DNA of 64,000 bases from Pampus argenteus (GCA_036937835.1 CM072875.1:16399501-16463500), one strand, 5' to 3'. Counted from the stretch's first letter, positions 43,850-56,887 are shown. Made by a program: numbers and translations. The notes: a model not told the origin generated them from the sequence alone.

Positions 43850-46800
43850 TCATCACATCAAAGTGAAAGGATAATGTTATTGGCAGAACCAGGGGAAGAC
43901 ACACAATTGTTTCCTCAAGGTTTTTTTTTTTAATTGCCAGGTGCAACCACTCTATGTTGATGAGCTGCTGTGGCTGCTTTGCCTCCACACAAACTGAATT
44001 TAGACCAGTTGCATAAGAGCGAGATGGTTAAGTTGTTGCAAGTCTGTTTTACAGGAAGGATGGGCAACCATTACCTACTGTTAACTACTAATTTAATAGC
44101 GTATGGAACTCAAGTGAAACCTGTGGTTTTTATGTTTGAGGTTCGACTGTTTGTAATAGGCTTCTTGGTGCAAAAGTTACCTGTCCTACCTGCTGTGGCC
44201 AAGATTTTCTCAAATGGCCTTTGTAGTAACTGGTTTCCCAATTGTCAAAACTCCATTTAAAGACTGGTTATCGAATTATTGGTATGAAATTGATATATTA
44301 CCCATAATGTAAGCTGCTATTTAAGTGTGACCTTGTTCCACCACCAAAGGATGGTCTACAGAGTCAGGGCTTTATATGCTAAATATGGGCTTGGTTGCCA
44401 TATAAGTATAACTTACCATTCATTTATCTTATCATAATTTCCCTTTCAAATATAATGGGTGGTGGCAACAGATGAGTAACACAAGAGCAAATTGGTTTGC
44501 TTGTTAAAAGTCTGATCTTGACAGGAATGCCAGGTGTCCAAAATATCATTAATACATATGAAGCTCAGGTTTGCAACATTTTTTTTTTCTAATGTCTGGT
44601 AAGTGCTAAAGGGGATTCTTCGGGTTGTGTTTTTGTGATAAAATCATTCCCAGACTCAGTAAAATTATTGTGCTTTATTTTATCTTAATCAAAATGCCCA
44701 CAAGTCATTATTTTCTTGGAGAGTAGCAGAAAAAAAAAACCTAAAACCATATACTGTAAACATTCACATTATTTGTATTTTTTTTTTTTTTTATATATTT
44801 TTTTTTTTTTTGGAAAAATGTATTCTTCAGTAAACTCAGCGCAAAATAACACATTTCATATAGTAAACAGAAGAAGAAACATTTATAGGCATCACTCCAA
44901 ACCAATTGGCTTAGATTGTGTTTGAGGTTGATCTGCGCAGTGTATCCATCAGCTCAAATTGCACATAGTAAGTTAAAAGTTTTACTCTAAGACAAGTAGA
45001 AGTGCCACCGTGAAGCACACAGGTTGGCAAAAGGTTCAGCTCAACCAGCCCTATCCATTGATCTTTGTTTATCCACAGCAAATAAAGACATGTATTGTCA
45101 TCACCCTCTGACACACTGTACATGGTACCAAAAATGGGACTGGTGTAGTCACAACCAAGGAATCAAGACGAAACACGTGATAATTTGGCCAATGAGAGGG
45201 ACAATTTCCAGTAAACTGGCGTCGTGCTCCAGTAACCACCCTTATGGCAAGAGTTTGAAAACAACCGTTGCCCATGCAAAGAGATGTCATAAAATTGAAT
45301 GTCAAGGCACTTCCCCGTGTGAGGATCTTGTCTTTGAGTGACATGTTTGTGAGGCAACAAAGTAATTTAAACTAAAACTACCAGAATACATTAACGTATT
45401 TAACACTTGGCAACTCCAATTTTAGTCAATAGAAACGCTCTCAATTAGTATATGAACACAGTTTACGTGGTAGCTTTGGTGTTGCTGCTAACCTGGCCTG
45501 ACTCTGTGTCAATTGAGAACATAATTTCTTACAGCAAGTGGCCTTTTTTTTTTTTTTTTTTAGTTAAAATCCTGCAGGGTTATAAATTTAAAGGCTCAAC
45601 CTGCTGTCAAATACTATGATTTTCTGCAAATTTTGGTATCACTTTATTGTATGGGTCTGTAATTTATAAAATATTTTCCAAGAAATTTCTTGGAAGACAC
45701 TTGTGTAATTTAGTACTAATTATTGCTGTAGTAGAGACAGCTTCCAATTGATTAATATTAACAATATAGAAGAGTCACTTGAGTTTAAAATTTGTATTAC
45801 AGGCAAACATACAATTTAACATAAATATAGAATGAAAGCAATAGTTTGACATTTTGAGAAGTGTTGTTTTACAGGTGTTACGAGCCGGACTATTTCTTGT
45901 CTGGGAGCAGTTTCCAGGCAACTCGTCCGTCAATTAATGTACAACAGCAAATTGTCAGTTTTAGGTTTTTTTAAACAGATTAAACAAGAGATATATTATG
46001 ATGGTGCATTTAGTTACCATTGGACGGAGCCTGTTTCCCTCCGTTTCCAGTCTTTGTGCTAAGATAAACTAACCGGTTGCTCGCTGTAGCTTCATATTTG
46101 ACAAGGCAGAGTGTTTTCTTCAAAAATTCCAAAATGTCAAACTATTCCTATATATTTCCAATCATGAATTATCGATGAATTTATATTTACTTCGGTTTAA
46201 ATGGAAGGAAATTCTCATTCCACCCTATAATTAGCACCAAATTACAAATTACAAAAAAAATTATTAGGAAAATAACAGATTCGTAAAAAAATAAAGTGTT
46301 ACTCAAATTTGAACATTTTCTGATAGTGAACTTTAGTTTACTCCGTTACGGTACTTAAATATAATTTGTACTTGCTGTTTTTTTTTTTATATATATTGTT
46401 GGCAATAGATAGAAATAAATAAAAAATACTTACTGGTAAATAGAATTACTTAGGTCCTTATGTCACACTAGTAAAACTATATTAAACCTATGAGGTGTGA
46501 GGTGAATAACACTTGAATAAAAATAAAAAAAATAAAAGAAACAAAACTTATCTGAAATAGGCAAACTTCTGTGAGTAAAGAAAGTTAAACTACTCTTCCG
46601 TTGTTGATTTGAGTTTCTTAAGGAAACAAATTGCACACTGTGACAAGAGCTACTGCCACTTTCTGTTACTTCACCCGAAAACCACACTTAAGAGTAGTTC
46701 CAATCATGCACAATGTCTACATGAACTGGAGTTGCCAAGTCACTGTCACAGGTACCAAAGTGTGAGGTAAGGTAACAAAACAGGGTGAAACCAAGGTAAA

Positions 46801-47352
46801 AATCATACAGTACCCCACAAAGCTGCCTGCAAGTAGAGCTAACATGTAGCCTTTGACTTGAGCTTTGATTTTCATACGCAGTAAATAGAACCAGGCGTTT
46901 CCACATAAAATACCCACAATTTCATTTTTGACTATTTACAAAACTCATAAATATATATATAGTCTACAGTAGGATTTTTTTTTTTTTTCCCCCAAATGAT
47001 CATACAAAAAAAACAACAGACCATAAAAAACTCTGAACACAAATAAAATAGATTATTTCTATCAAAAGAAAGAAAAGAAACAGAAAAAGAAAATGTATTC
47101 ATATTCCTTTGGAGTGTTTTGCTATGTTGATCTGTAGCAGTACTTGTGATGTCGAGCCCTCGGGAGATTTTGAGACCTGAGTGTCTTCGGTCAGATGCAG
47201 ATCACAATAGCGCTGAGATCCCTGGGAGGGCCCAGGCCTGAGGCCCGGTTCATGTAATCCTACACTGAACATAAAAAGAAAAAAATTTAAAAAAGAGGGT
47301 AGGGAATGGGGGGAAGATAAAGAGAGTTAAAAGATCACAGGTCATCACCACC
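43850..47352. other. intergenic between convergent tcea1 and rgs20
   Basis: No exon supported. It contains a palindromic MITE (45840-46146), long T/A runs (44767-44812, 45543-45561, 46978-46988) and presumably the rgs20 3' UTR at its right end; I could not pick a convincing rgs20 polyadenylation signal. The small open frames have no coding character. Confidence 0.5.
45840..46146. mobile_element. palindromic MITE, copy 1 (fish family)
   Basis: The terminal inverted repeats AATAGTTTGACATTTTG at 45840-45856 and 46130-46146 match perfectly over 17 bases. Internal words (gccggactatttcttg, cagtctttgtgctaag, gctgtagcttcatattt) match a palindromic element family that I recall as very common in spiny-rayed fish. 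A related copy lies at 47627-47977. No coding capacity. I could not define target-site duplications, so the superfamily is uncertain. Confidence 0.8.
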
Positions 47353-49026
47353 CTAAGATTCGGGGGACTGCTCTGACAGAGTGTTGAGCAGGTTTTTGTA
47401 GGCTGGGGAGTTCATGTAGCGGGGATACGAGTCTCTTTGCATGAGTGTATAGATCTGCAGCTGGGCGTCGTCGAATGTGTGCAAGTTGGGTTCCAGCATG
47501 TTCCTGTTGATGGCCTCACGTACGCGGGAGTCAAGGCTCACCTGGGTGCCAAGAACAGGCGGAATTAGAAAGACCGGTAAGTACATTTTTCAATGACAGA
47601 CTTTTTTTTTTTTTTTACCTGAAAGAAATAGTTCAACATTTTAGGAAATATGCTTATTAACTTTCCTACTTGGAGACATTTAGATGACAAGATTGATATC
47701 ATTCTCATGTCTGTGCAGCATTTTTGCTAGTTACCCAAAAACTGAAGAATAGAATGGACGAATTGTCATTTTTACACTTTTGTTTTTGTACAGATTAAAC
47801 AAATTTGATTTAACATGTTAATTAATGATCTTAATAGTAGCCAATAAGTAATTTGTGATATATTTACATAGAGCCAGGATGTCTTAAGGCTAAGCTAAGC
47901 TAACTGGCTACACCGTACTGACATGAAAGTGGTAAAAAAAAAAAAAAAAAGCAACTTTCCGTAAATGTCAAACTATTCCTTAATGCATACGTTTTTCCCT
48001 TAAAAATCTACATGATTCTAACACAACAGTGAAATCAAGATCTGTGAGACCTCTTTAGGCGAGAGAATGGAAATGTAGTCTTCATAGATGACCCGAGCTT
48101 TCTCCTCTATTGCACTCTTGTTGGTCTCTTTGCTGAACTCGTCACAGGCTAGCCAGAAGAGCATGTTCTCCTCGCTGAATTCGGTACGTAGAAACTGTCG
48201 GAAGGAGTTCCTCCCCGCCGGGCAACACATCAGCTTGTCAAACGATTGCCCCCATGAGTGCACCTCCTCCAATGAGGGCTTAGGACTGCAGAGAGCGGGA
48301 ACGACATCGGAGTGAGTGATTTCAACGTTCGTCGTCAGACAAGTGTGTTTAATAAATTGGGCATTTTTTTTGTTGTGAATTCAACTGACCAGTCTTCACA
48401 GTCTGCGGTCCCTTCCTTGACATCATAAGATGGCTTTCGGTTCCTATCATCCCTGTCTTCATTCCTGATAGTGACACAGACGCATAAGCACAACATGCAA
48501 CAGCAAAACTGAAGGCCAATAATTAACACTCTGGCAAAAATGTATCTTTGGATTCATTTGCACATGAAAAAAAAGAGGAGTAATTTATGAATATATTATA
48601 TATAATCATCTTACTGTATATATATTTATCATATATTATTAGAATGTAATTGTATCCTTTCAAGTCCAGCAGATAATTAGTTGATGTTTACATTGTAATT
48701 CGGCTTCTGCAAGACAAATGTTCCCAGATCACATGCAAGAACGTAAGTCACGAGTGGAGGCCTACTGTAGAGCTCACAGTAGCTCAGGCTGTGCTGTTCT
48801 GCGTGCAATAATGTCAGCCACGCTGTGCACAATGAGCAAGTTCTTGGGTGGTGAAGACCTACCAGGAACAGCTACAGCAGCAGCACCAGCAGAAGCAACA
48901 TGCATTTGAGCCCCGTGGGTTGGCTTGGCCCGGCTGGCCCTGCTGGGCTGGTGCAGTTCCCCCCGCTGCTGACTCCTGCTGCACCGACATCTGCCTCTTT
49001 CGCATCTCCATCCGCTCTGATCCCAT
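47353..49026 (-). CDS. rgs20: regulator of G-protein signalling 20 (RGS-Rz family)
   Basis: Four exons: 48863-49026, 48390-48464, 48051-48285, 47353-47541, joining in frame to 220 residues. The N terminus MGSERMEMRKRQM matches the RGS20 short form. A cysteine string (CCFCWCCCCSC, residues 43-53), normally palmitoylated, tethers the protein to membranes. The RGS domain (about 94-210) contains SFDKLMCCPAGRNSFRQFLR, TEFSEENMLFWLAC, IYEDYISILSPKEVSLDSR and DDAQLQIYTLMQRDSYPR. RGS-Rz proteins accelerate GTP hydrolysis by Gz/Gi alpha subunits. RGS17 and RGS19 share the architecture; the MGSERMEMRKRQM start and the tcea1/atp6v1h neighbours favour rgs20. The ATG exon has an acceptor 3 bases before the ATG (49029), so at least one more upstream exon exists. 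After the cysteine string the exon 2 junction gives SCSW-NEDR, as in RGS19, not the CLTVRNE of mammalian RGS17/20. Confidence 0.92.
47627..47977. mobile_element. palindromic MITE, copy 2, in rgs20 last intron
   Basis: Imperfect terminal inverted repeats (aatagttcaacatttt on the left, aaatgtcaaactatt on the right). Internal words include ctaagctaagctaactggct and agattaaacaaatttga, the same family as copy 1 at 45840-46146. It is diverged and interrupted by an A-run near 47935-47950. Non-coding. Confidence 0.75.
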
Positions 49027-50405
49027 GGGCTATAGACAGAGGAGAGGGGAGAGGAAAGCACTAAAATTAGTGTTTTGATGTCAGGAATAATATTGACTTG
49101 AGTTTGAGATTTTGTCATGGAGGAATGCTCGTTGTGAGAATACCTCTCGGCCTGCAATGCATTAGTAAGATGCAAATAAGTGCCAGTGAAATAAGGGTAA
49201 TAAGGACAGAACTGAATGTATCATAAGAAGCCAAAAAAAAAAATAAAAAAATCCTTTTCTACCAGCACTTTGATCCCTTTTAACCATGATAAATAATTAC
49301 AATTATTGAATTTACCACTCACTAGTTGGTGCCTATCTGTTTGTTATATTTGCAGGAGGGAAAGTGCTGCTGATGCTTTCTGACCAGATCGTGTGCTGGC
49401 ATGCCCAGAGGTCACACAGTAAAGGAATGCTGTTTGCTCAATTTAGGAGGAAATAATGGAAGAATAATTAGCTGATTTTTTTTTTTTTTTTGCTGTTTTT
49501 CCTGCTGCCAAATATGCAGCCACCAAACACTTTTCAGTCTCTCATCTCAAAATGACTCTACTTTCCTTTACAGACTCTTAACTGCATGTGAAAAAGCATG
49601 GATTATAAACCATGAGTTCAGTATCCATAATCCAAAATGTTGAAATATTGAGTGTAAAAGCATAAAGTATTAAATGATTTGCAAACCTCTAAACGGGCCG
49701 AATTTGGAGCAGTAAATTAAATACACTTGCAAATAATGTAAATATTATTTGCAAGTCTAATTATGTGTCTTTTTCTAGGATTTGCATTCGTCAAGCGTCA
49801 GATTTGCCGTGCACCATCAGGATACATTTATCACGTCCACGCGGAATTTACTGTGTTATAATTGTGACTCTAATTTCACCGTATCTAACAGAATCCCCCC
49901 CCCCCCGTGAAGGTTTGCAGGCCTATAGACTAAACACAAGGCTCACACAATGACTTCTTGTCTGATTTTACCAAAATGTGTCATCAGCAGGTCAGACACT
50001 GCCAAATCCTGTCAGATCATTTTATGTAACAAAGCTGTCGCCTCCAACACACGGCATCATCCGGCTGCTACCTGATACAAGAAACGATGCTTTAAGAAAG
50101 AAAAAAAAAAATAATTAATGTCAGAATAATTGGTACATGGGAGGGGGCCCTGAAGGCGCAGCTTGCAAATCTATAACCGCAGCATCGCTCTATCACAGCC
50201 TTTCAGTGAATACAATACCATTTGGCCATTTCTAAAATGGATCCGTGCGCGGTATCACTCACATTTGGAGGTGGCTTTGACTGCAGATTTCGTGCGTCTT
50301 GCCAAATATTGGCAAATATTTTAACGCGTTAGTTGTCGAGTACTCCCCAAGCTGACACAATTGCAGTAACGCTGTGGTTTGACTCAACAGCTATAGACGA
50401 TGAAA

Positions 50406-50441
50406 TGGGGGGTGGTGGTGGTGGTGGTGGGTGGGGGTGGT
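50406..50441. repeat. (GGT)n G-rich tract
   Basis: A run of GGT triplets flanked by GGGG runs on the plus strand. With several G-runs close together it could form a G-quadruplex. It lies upstream of rgs20, about 1.4 kb before its ATG exon in transcript terms. Confidence 0.85.
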
Positions 50442-50818
50442 AGTCGTATCCACTGAAAGAATAAATCATGGTAACATCAAATAAACTGCCATTCTTCTTT
50501 AATCTAAACGCAAACGGTGAACGTCACGGAGATTTGAAGGCTCCCGAGTGATTTTTTTAACGACAGAAACCCACAGCATTAGCTAACTCGTACATCACAT
50601 CAATGAAAAGTGCCACCGTGAAGAACCGTAGAGCTTCATCGCCCTGGACAACCACCGAAAAGACACTGCCTAGATCTGTTAAAAAAAAAAATAAAAAAAA
50701 AACCTCACTGTACAGCAAGATAGTGACAAGCCATTTAAAAAACGCCAGAAAAAACAGCCTCAAAACGCAATACCGAAATATCCGCGCAATGATACATCGG
50801 TTTGTTACCAGTACTTAC

Positions 50819-50941
50819 AATTTCACCATGTATGCACAGCGAGAAGAGGTAATTCTTTGCCTTGATTACATCCGATGGCACATAAGGCTTTTTTTTTTTT
50901 TTTTCCCCGGACCGGCTGCTTCAAGTCAGTACGCATGCGTC
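50819..50941 (-). promoter_or_regulatory. rgs20: candidate rgs20 non-coding first exon and promoter
   Basis: On minus, a good donor (GAAATT then gtaagtact) ends at 50819. About 110 bases upstream lies the perfect 10-bp palindrome ACGCATGCGT (50932-50941), similar to NRF-1-type CpG promoter elements. The block is one of the few CpG-containing stretches upstream of rgs20. A 5' UTR exon from here could join the acceptor at 49029. Motif-based guess only. Confidence 0.3.
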
Positions 50942-50949
50942 TTCTCTCC

Positions 50950-53900
50950 AACTCGTAGTAGCCCAGTGAGGAGCGTAAACCCCCCGACAGTATGGCACAG
51001 GTTTACCGTTCACGTCCTTTACCCTGCATTATGTGTGAGTGTCCAGAAACTGACTGACTGGCTGCATCATATCAGTTCAGTTTATAATAATAAAAAAAAG
51101 ACACACAAATGACACATAAAAACTAACATCCATACACTTCACTCGACTTCTCGTCAAAGTGTGAAATATTTTAAAGAATATGTAGACATATTACCAAAGA
51201 TTTCAAGAGTAAAACAAGCTCCAATGAGGCTTTGCCTAAAGTCGCTGTCTGTGGTGCTGAAACGACCAGCGGCTGATACAGGAGATTGCAGCGCTTTTGC
51301 TTTGTTGTTGTTTTATCATCTGTTTCTGTCGACATTTTCTTCTTTCTTCACGTTTTTAACCGGTTTTTAATCTACTTGTCACATAAATGTAGCTACATAC
51401 TGTGTACATATACATATACATAATACAGGTGTTTGAATGTAACTCACCATTATTTAGACTAATCAGGGATGGGAGCTGCAGATTAGCCTCAGTAATAACA
51501 GACTCTTTCTATACATCGCCTCTTTCCTTACGTAACAATATGTATCTGTACTGTCATATCACAGGTTGCGGTTTCTTCCTGGCATCTACACACAATCCCG
51601 TCCACTCGCATGTTAGTGCTTGAGTCTAACTCTGTCACTGATGTTGCCGGGCTGATGCGTGCCTTGCAATCTACAGTGCAGGCCTGCAAGCAGTGATGAT
51701 GTAGAAGACAACACTGCCACCTGAAGGTAACTGGAACTACAGCACCGATGATGATGTTCATATGCATATGACTCAAGTACTAACAGAATTACAGTGGCTG
51801 AATGTTCCTCTGAATTTAAAAGAACCGTGGATATATTTGCAAGATGCAATAGCTTTAATATGACCCTCAATACTTGTACATACTTGCATGAGACTGTAAA
51901 GAAGTCTCGGCTTGTTGATTCAGATGCAAGTAAGAAAATGTCCATTGTCACACACATCTTTCAATGTAATTGACTATATGCTGTTATTGAGATTTAGCTT
52001 TTTAGGTGCACACCTTGTCCTGCTGTATATAAACAGCAGATGGCAGTCTGAACTCAAGCGCTGTCTATTCCACAAAAGTACACCATAGTGTACTGTATTT
52101 TATCCAACTATCCATTTAATTTACACCGACACATCTCTGCTGTTGCTTGTCTGGGTCGTGTTGTCAGTCAAGGTGTGCTTTGACACGCCATGAAAAGTAA
52201 TCTCACCACTCACACGTCGCAATAATAAGTGTCGAAAAATGTGAGTTTGTAACGCAAGACTCAGTAAAGCACTGTTCTGGCAGTGTCTGCACAGACATGA
52301 AACTGTTCTGTGATACTGCCTATTGATCGATTTATGAATTAGGGATTACGTCAAAGAATACATATTTCTCCTGTACAGATTTTACTTTCTGATTGTGCTT
52401 AACTGGGGCATGCCTTGAGCGTCCGCACATCTTTATTTCCCCCAAGAGATATGCACATGTGACTTTTCTCAACAACACTTCATTTAACACCTTCCCCTGT
52501 GTTCATCTTATGCAACACCCAGACCCATAAATAGCCATGCGAGATTGATACATACACATGAAAGCGACAAATGATACTTTATACGGTTGTGATTTCGATG
52601 AACACGCAGACCTTTTCCCTCTGAGGGCACAATGTCAATTGAAGGCAGGAGTGCGTCTGAGCACAAGGTCGCACGGAAGACTAGAGTACAACAGAGCTGG
52701 CTGACAAGATGAATAAAGTCTTTTTTTTTTAGTGTGTGATTAAGGGGATTCAAAGCACTGTGAAGATTTAAGGAAGACAGAATTAACTGCAGATTCATTC
52801 ACCGGAGCTCAACATGCAGAGTGAAGTGTGGCTACCGACACCTCACCTCAGGAGATCATGTATGGCATCTATCAGCATTTTGAAGGTGAAGATGAGTTAA
52901 TAGAAAAGAGTCCCTTAATTGTCCAGTGACAGCAACAAATATGGCAACAAAATATAGGAGCGTTATTGACTGTCATTTTTTATTTCCTGCCTGATATTAC
53001 AGGTCTTCTCTCTTTCTGTTCCCTACATATGAGTTAATCAAGTTTCTCTGTAAATGTCAAGCTCAATTTAATAATGTGTAATCAGCGTCTTAACCCTTGT
53101 AACCACGTTAGACAGTCATCTGTTCTTTTGTTTTTACTGAAACATCACATTATGGACATAGCTCTTGGCAACAGGTCTCCTTCGCAGACTGATGGTCCAA
53201 ATTACAGCACTACTGGTTAAAGGGAAACAAGATTCTGCTCACGGAGCCTCTCACACACCCTGATACCGTGTTGTGATCCTATCTGACCTTTTTCTTGAAT
53301 GTCATCATTAGAAAAAGTTACAGTCATTGTTGTCATGTTATTTGAAGATAAATGTATTTCTGTATCGTCCCCTAAGTGGAAATTAAAATGTCATCAACCA
53401 GAAAAAAAAAGCATCATTGACATGTAATGGTTTTACAAAATAGTAGTGACATCACTGATCTCTGGCAATGTATTCCAGATGTGATCATACCAGTGGAGAG
53501 TGGCTGGGAATTATAGTATATTTAGGGCACCCACTATCTCTACTTCCTTCTACATTCTTTACTTTTGAGACTAGCACTGAATTATAATCAGTCATATCAT
53601 ATAATATCATATGCGTATCATATGTGTATCTGTGTATAACTTCAATGACCTGTTCACACAAGAATGCAGCCCTGTTCTCAAAATGTACAAGAGGTCTTTG
53701 GTCTATCAAATGGCACTAAGTGGAGAGAGACCTCAGTGCTTGTGGATAGGTGGTCATTGTTACTATGAAAGGTTATCTGAACATCAAAAACCTTTAAAAT
53801 TTTTTGTTGATTTCTTGTTATTTTTAATGGTTATTTTCGGTGGACTACAGACTACATCTACACTCAGCATGTAATTGTAACGTCCTCAGTTAGAGTCTGC

Positions 53901-55227
53901 CTGTTTACTGTCAGCTGTGTGTAATAAAAGGCTAAAATACGTCATTAATAATAATAATATTAATAATATTAATAATATTAATAATAATAATAAAGATTGG
54001 TGTATTTGTTGCAAACACTACTATAAAGCTCTTAATCCTTGAAACTCCAGTAGATCTTTTTCACAACAGATATGTTGTCACAGCAGGACAAGAAACAAGA
54101 GCAGGTATAATCAATAACAATTATTGATGGCTATATTACACTTATGGTGAGCCAGTTCCAGGGCCCTGGTGTTGTGCCTACTGGGACACGTACTGAAACC
54201 GAAGCATTGCTAATATTTTTAATTACACCTGTGCGTTTTCTGCTATCTCAAGTCAGGATGTTTGTTGTAGAAAAAGGTTTAAACGTATTTTTTATTGTAT
54301 TTGTTAATTAATCTGTTACACAAACAAAGAGACGAAATGTCTGTATTTTAAGTTTCGATATTTGAGCCACTTCTGTGTCACACATTTATGTAATGTATAT
54401 GTCAGTGTGCTACACTCTTCTGTGATCCTCCCATTCACTTGTCAAAGCAACTCCTGTGTCCTTTTACAACCGCTTCCTCTCTGTAAATAGTAACGTAGTT
54501 CTTCTTACTACAGAGCCATCGGAAATCTTTACTTATCCGTTTACAAAAAGTGATCCTGCCAAAATCACATTTTGCCACTATTCCCAGAAAACCATTTAAT
54601 GTATTCAGAACACGCTACCTTAGTCGTTTGTCGTAAAACGCTGCATAGAGATATTAATACTGGCTGTCATCTATTTTGACTATATGGCTGACTGCAGCTT
54701 TGTTTAGATGTCTAATGACTCGTATCACACTATTTTAGGACACAGCATCTTCTTTTAATCTTCTTAAGCCTGGTTCAGACAGGAAGTGCAGGTTTGGCAA
54801 GGAGCAAAAAACGTCAATGAAGCTCAGGAGAGTTTAGTTTAGTTGTGATAACAACAATAACAACAGCGTATGTAAGGATGTTACATTCACTGCAGGTGAT
54901 TCACAATGAGAAACATGTCATGTGGCTCCTCATGTCACAACTTTAATTAGGTTCTCAAAATCGTGACAGAATACTTTCAACAACAATCTCAGAGTATGCT
55001 GTTTTCTTATCTGTGACTGCTTCTTATTACAACATCAAAGCAGAAACAACCACTGATAAGTCCTCTGTGATTCAGTTTTTGTAATATTTACTCAGTAAAA
55101 ATAAAAGTAATTATAGCAGGTATAGTCTTACTTACACGGTTGCAAAAAAAAAGTGGTTACAGGGGACTTAAAAGTCTAGTTTCTATAATAATGAGATGGT
55201 TATCATAAAAGACTGACATGTCCATAC
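50950..55227. other. upstream rgs20 region, no exon supported
   Basis: I see no convincing exon. It holds an ATT/AATA-type microsatellite at about 53943-53995 and scattered homopolymer runs. If the exon at 55228-55463 belongs to rgs20, this is an rgs20 intron. Confidence 0.45.
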
Positions 55228-55463
55228 CTCAAGGCACACCATCTCCTGTTCCTCTGGGTCCGGGTCATTGTAGTTTACTGGGTATCCCGCACCGCGCTGG
55301 CAGGCCCGGGCCAGTCCCCGTATCCGCTGCCACATCAGGGCCCTGGTGCGTCTGATCCCCCACAGAGCAGACGTGGGCCTGATCTCCCACTGCCTCACCG
55401 CTCTAGCACATGGCATGCTCCGACCATGAGGCCTCACTCGCCACGTGAGCCTCAACGCCAAGT
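55228..55463 (-). CDS. rgs20: candidate upstream coding exon (alternative rgs20 N terminus?)
   Basis: A GC-rich 236-bp island in AT-rich DNA with a good acceptor (tctcaaacag) at one end, a donor (GAG then gtatgg) at the other, and an open frame throughout on minus. The first in-frame ATG (55416) would give 63 residues starting MPCARAVRQWEIRPTSALWG, rich in Arg/Trp, and ending DPDPEEQEMVCLE. The donor is phase 0, which fits the rgs20 acceptor at 49029: splicing would read ...VCLE-PMGSERMEMRKRQM and give a 284-residue form. Mammalian RGS20 also has long forms with extra N-terminal exons at this junction, though I see no clear similarity to them. It could instead be an exon of an unknown gene between rgs20 and atp6v1h. 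Confidence 0.4.
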
Positions 55464-55469
55464 CTGTTT

Positions 55470-56820
55470 GAGATCATAAGAAATCCTCGTTTTCTTACTC
55501 CTTCCTCTATTTTTTTCCGGCGCCTGTTCTGGAGCACATTGTAACAGAGACAAGAGAGGGAAAAAAAGCATCAGTGACCCTGGTAAAGAGAAGAGTGTTT
55601 ACAAAGGAGAGGGCAGAAGGGGATTAGGACAATGTTCCCACTGGATGCAATCCTGATTCCTCTGTGCTTTACTGCGTCTCACCAGCTTAGGCCAGATTAA
55701 GCCAGGAGGTCTTAGTGTCTGAGTGAGAGGGACAGAGAGAAAGACTAGTGACAGACGTGGATTCATTTGTGATTGTGCATGCTACTACTTGATGAATTCC
55801 CAACAGTAACAGTGGATTAAAACACATCAGTAAATGAATGTGGTAGAGGAAGCATATGGCCACAGTGCACATGGAGCATCATTAATATAGAAATGCACAC
55901 TACTAAGGAGGTGGCAACTGTGTTTCAGGAGTTTACTGAGGAGCTCCTAACATGTTGCTCTCGGTGGTGTTGCTCATTGCAGATTCACAAGGATAAACAC
56001 TGATCAAAGCTCTTCAGTGTGAGCAATCAACTTCTCTCTGTCATCGGCACAGAGCCACAAAGTTAAAGCGCACTGTCAACTGATTACACAGCTGATTGTT
56101 ATTGATTGGTTGGAGCCACACGAGTTATATTCAGCATCCCATCACGGTGCTGAAATTATAAGCACTGAACAGAATTTTCACAACATTAATCTTGTCCGCC
56201 TTCACACCTGACTTTCTAAGATTTATCCTAATTTTGGAGGTAATTTACAGTCCTGCTCATGTTTGTGCAGAAAGGACAAATTTCAAATTAATTTCACATT
56301 TCACTGCAGGAGCCCTTAAAACTAATTTCTATCTAAAGATCTTTTCTTTTTTTTTTCCCCCAGTCCTTTGTGTTTTCATTTGTATTTATTTTATATTTAT
56401 AGGCCCTATTTTCTATAGTTTTCCTACAAATGTTGATCTTGTTTTGTTTGCTCACCATTTCAGTGCAGTTTACTGCTGCTCTCTGTTTTTGCTTCTTGTT
56501 TTAGTGTAAGCCACTTTGTAGGAAAAGACAAAATGATTTATTAGAGACATAATAAGCTGTACATTATCCTTACACACAAACTGATCGTTATATTTCAAGC
56601 ACTGTCATAAAGCATTCAGTGCAATAGTTTACTTTGTGATTAATATCTGCTACTTTTTAATAGAAATATGACATTTACAGTAATTTCTGCTTTTGTTTGA
56701 TATTAAATAATGTGTAGGAAACATATATATAGTCTAGGTGTTCGGGCTTTGTATCATGCTTAAATGTTATGTTTCTACTGCCAGTTATCTAAAGGATGTG
56801 TCTCAGCTGGTGGTGCATGT
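55470..56820. other. intergenic between rgs20 candidate exon and atp6v1h promoter
   Basis: No exon supported. The sequence between the divergent transcription units is AT-rich, with short pyrimidine runs. The GC-richer shoulder at 55500-55700 may be flanking or promoter sequence of the candidate exon. Confidence 0.45.
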
Positions 56821-56829
56821 GACTGACTG

Positions 56830-56887
56830 TCACATGATACGACGCCGTGTTGTAGTCTGTCAGCTGTTCGCACAGAGCAGGAGCTGG
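56830..56887 (+). promoter_or_regulatory. atp6v1h: candidate atp6v1h first exon and MiT/TFE site
   Basis: TCACATGA (reverse TCATGTGA, the M-box/CLEAR-like E-box bound by MITF/TFEB-class factors) lies at 56830-56837. It is about 50 bases before a strong donor (CTGG then gtgagtg) at 56887, a plausible end of a non-coding exon 1. Mammalian V-ATPase genes are known TFEB/CLEAR targets. The start site itself is not visible. Confidence 0.4.
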
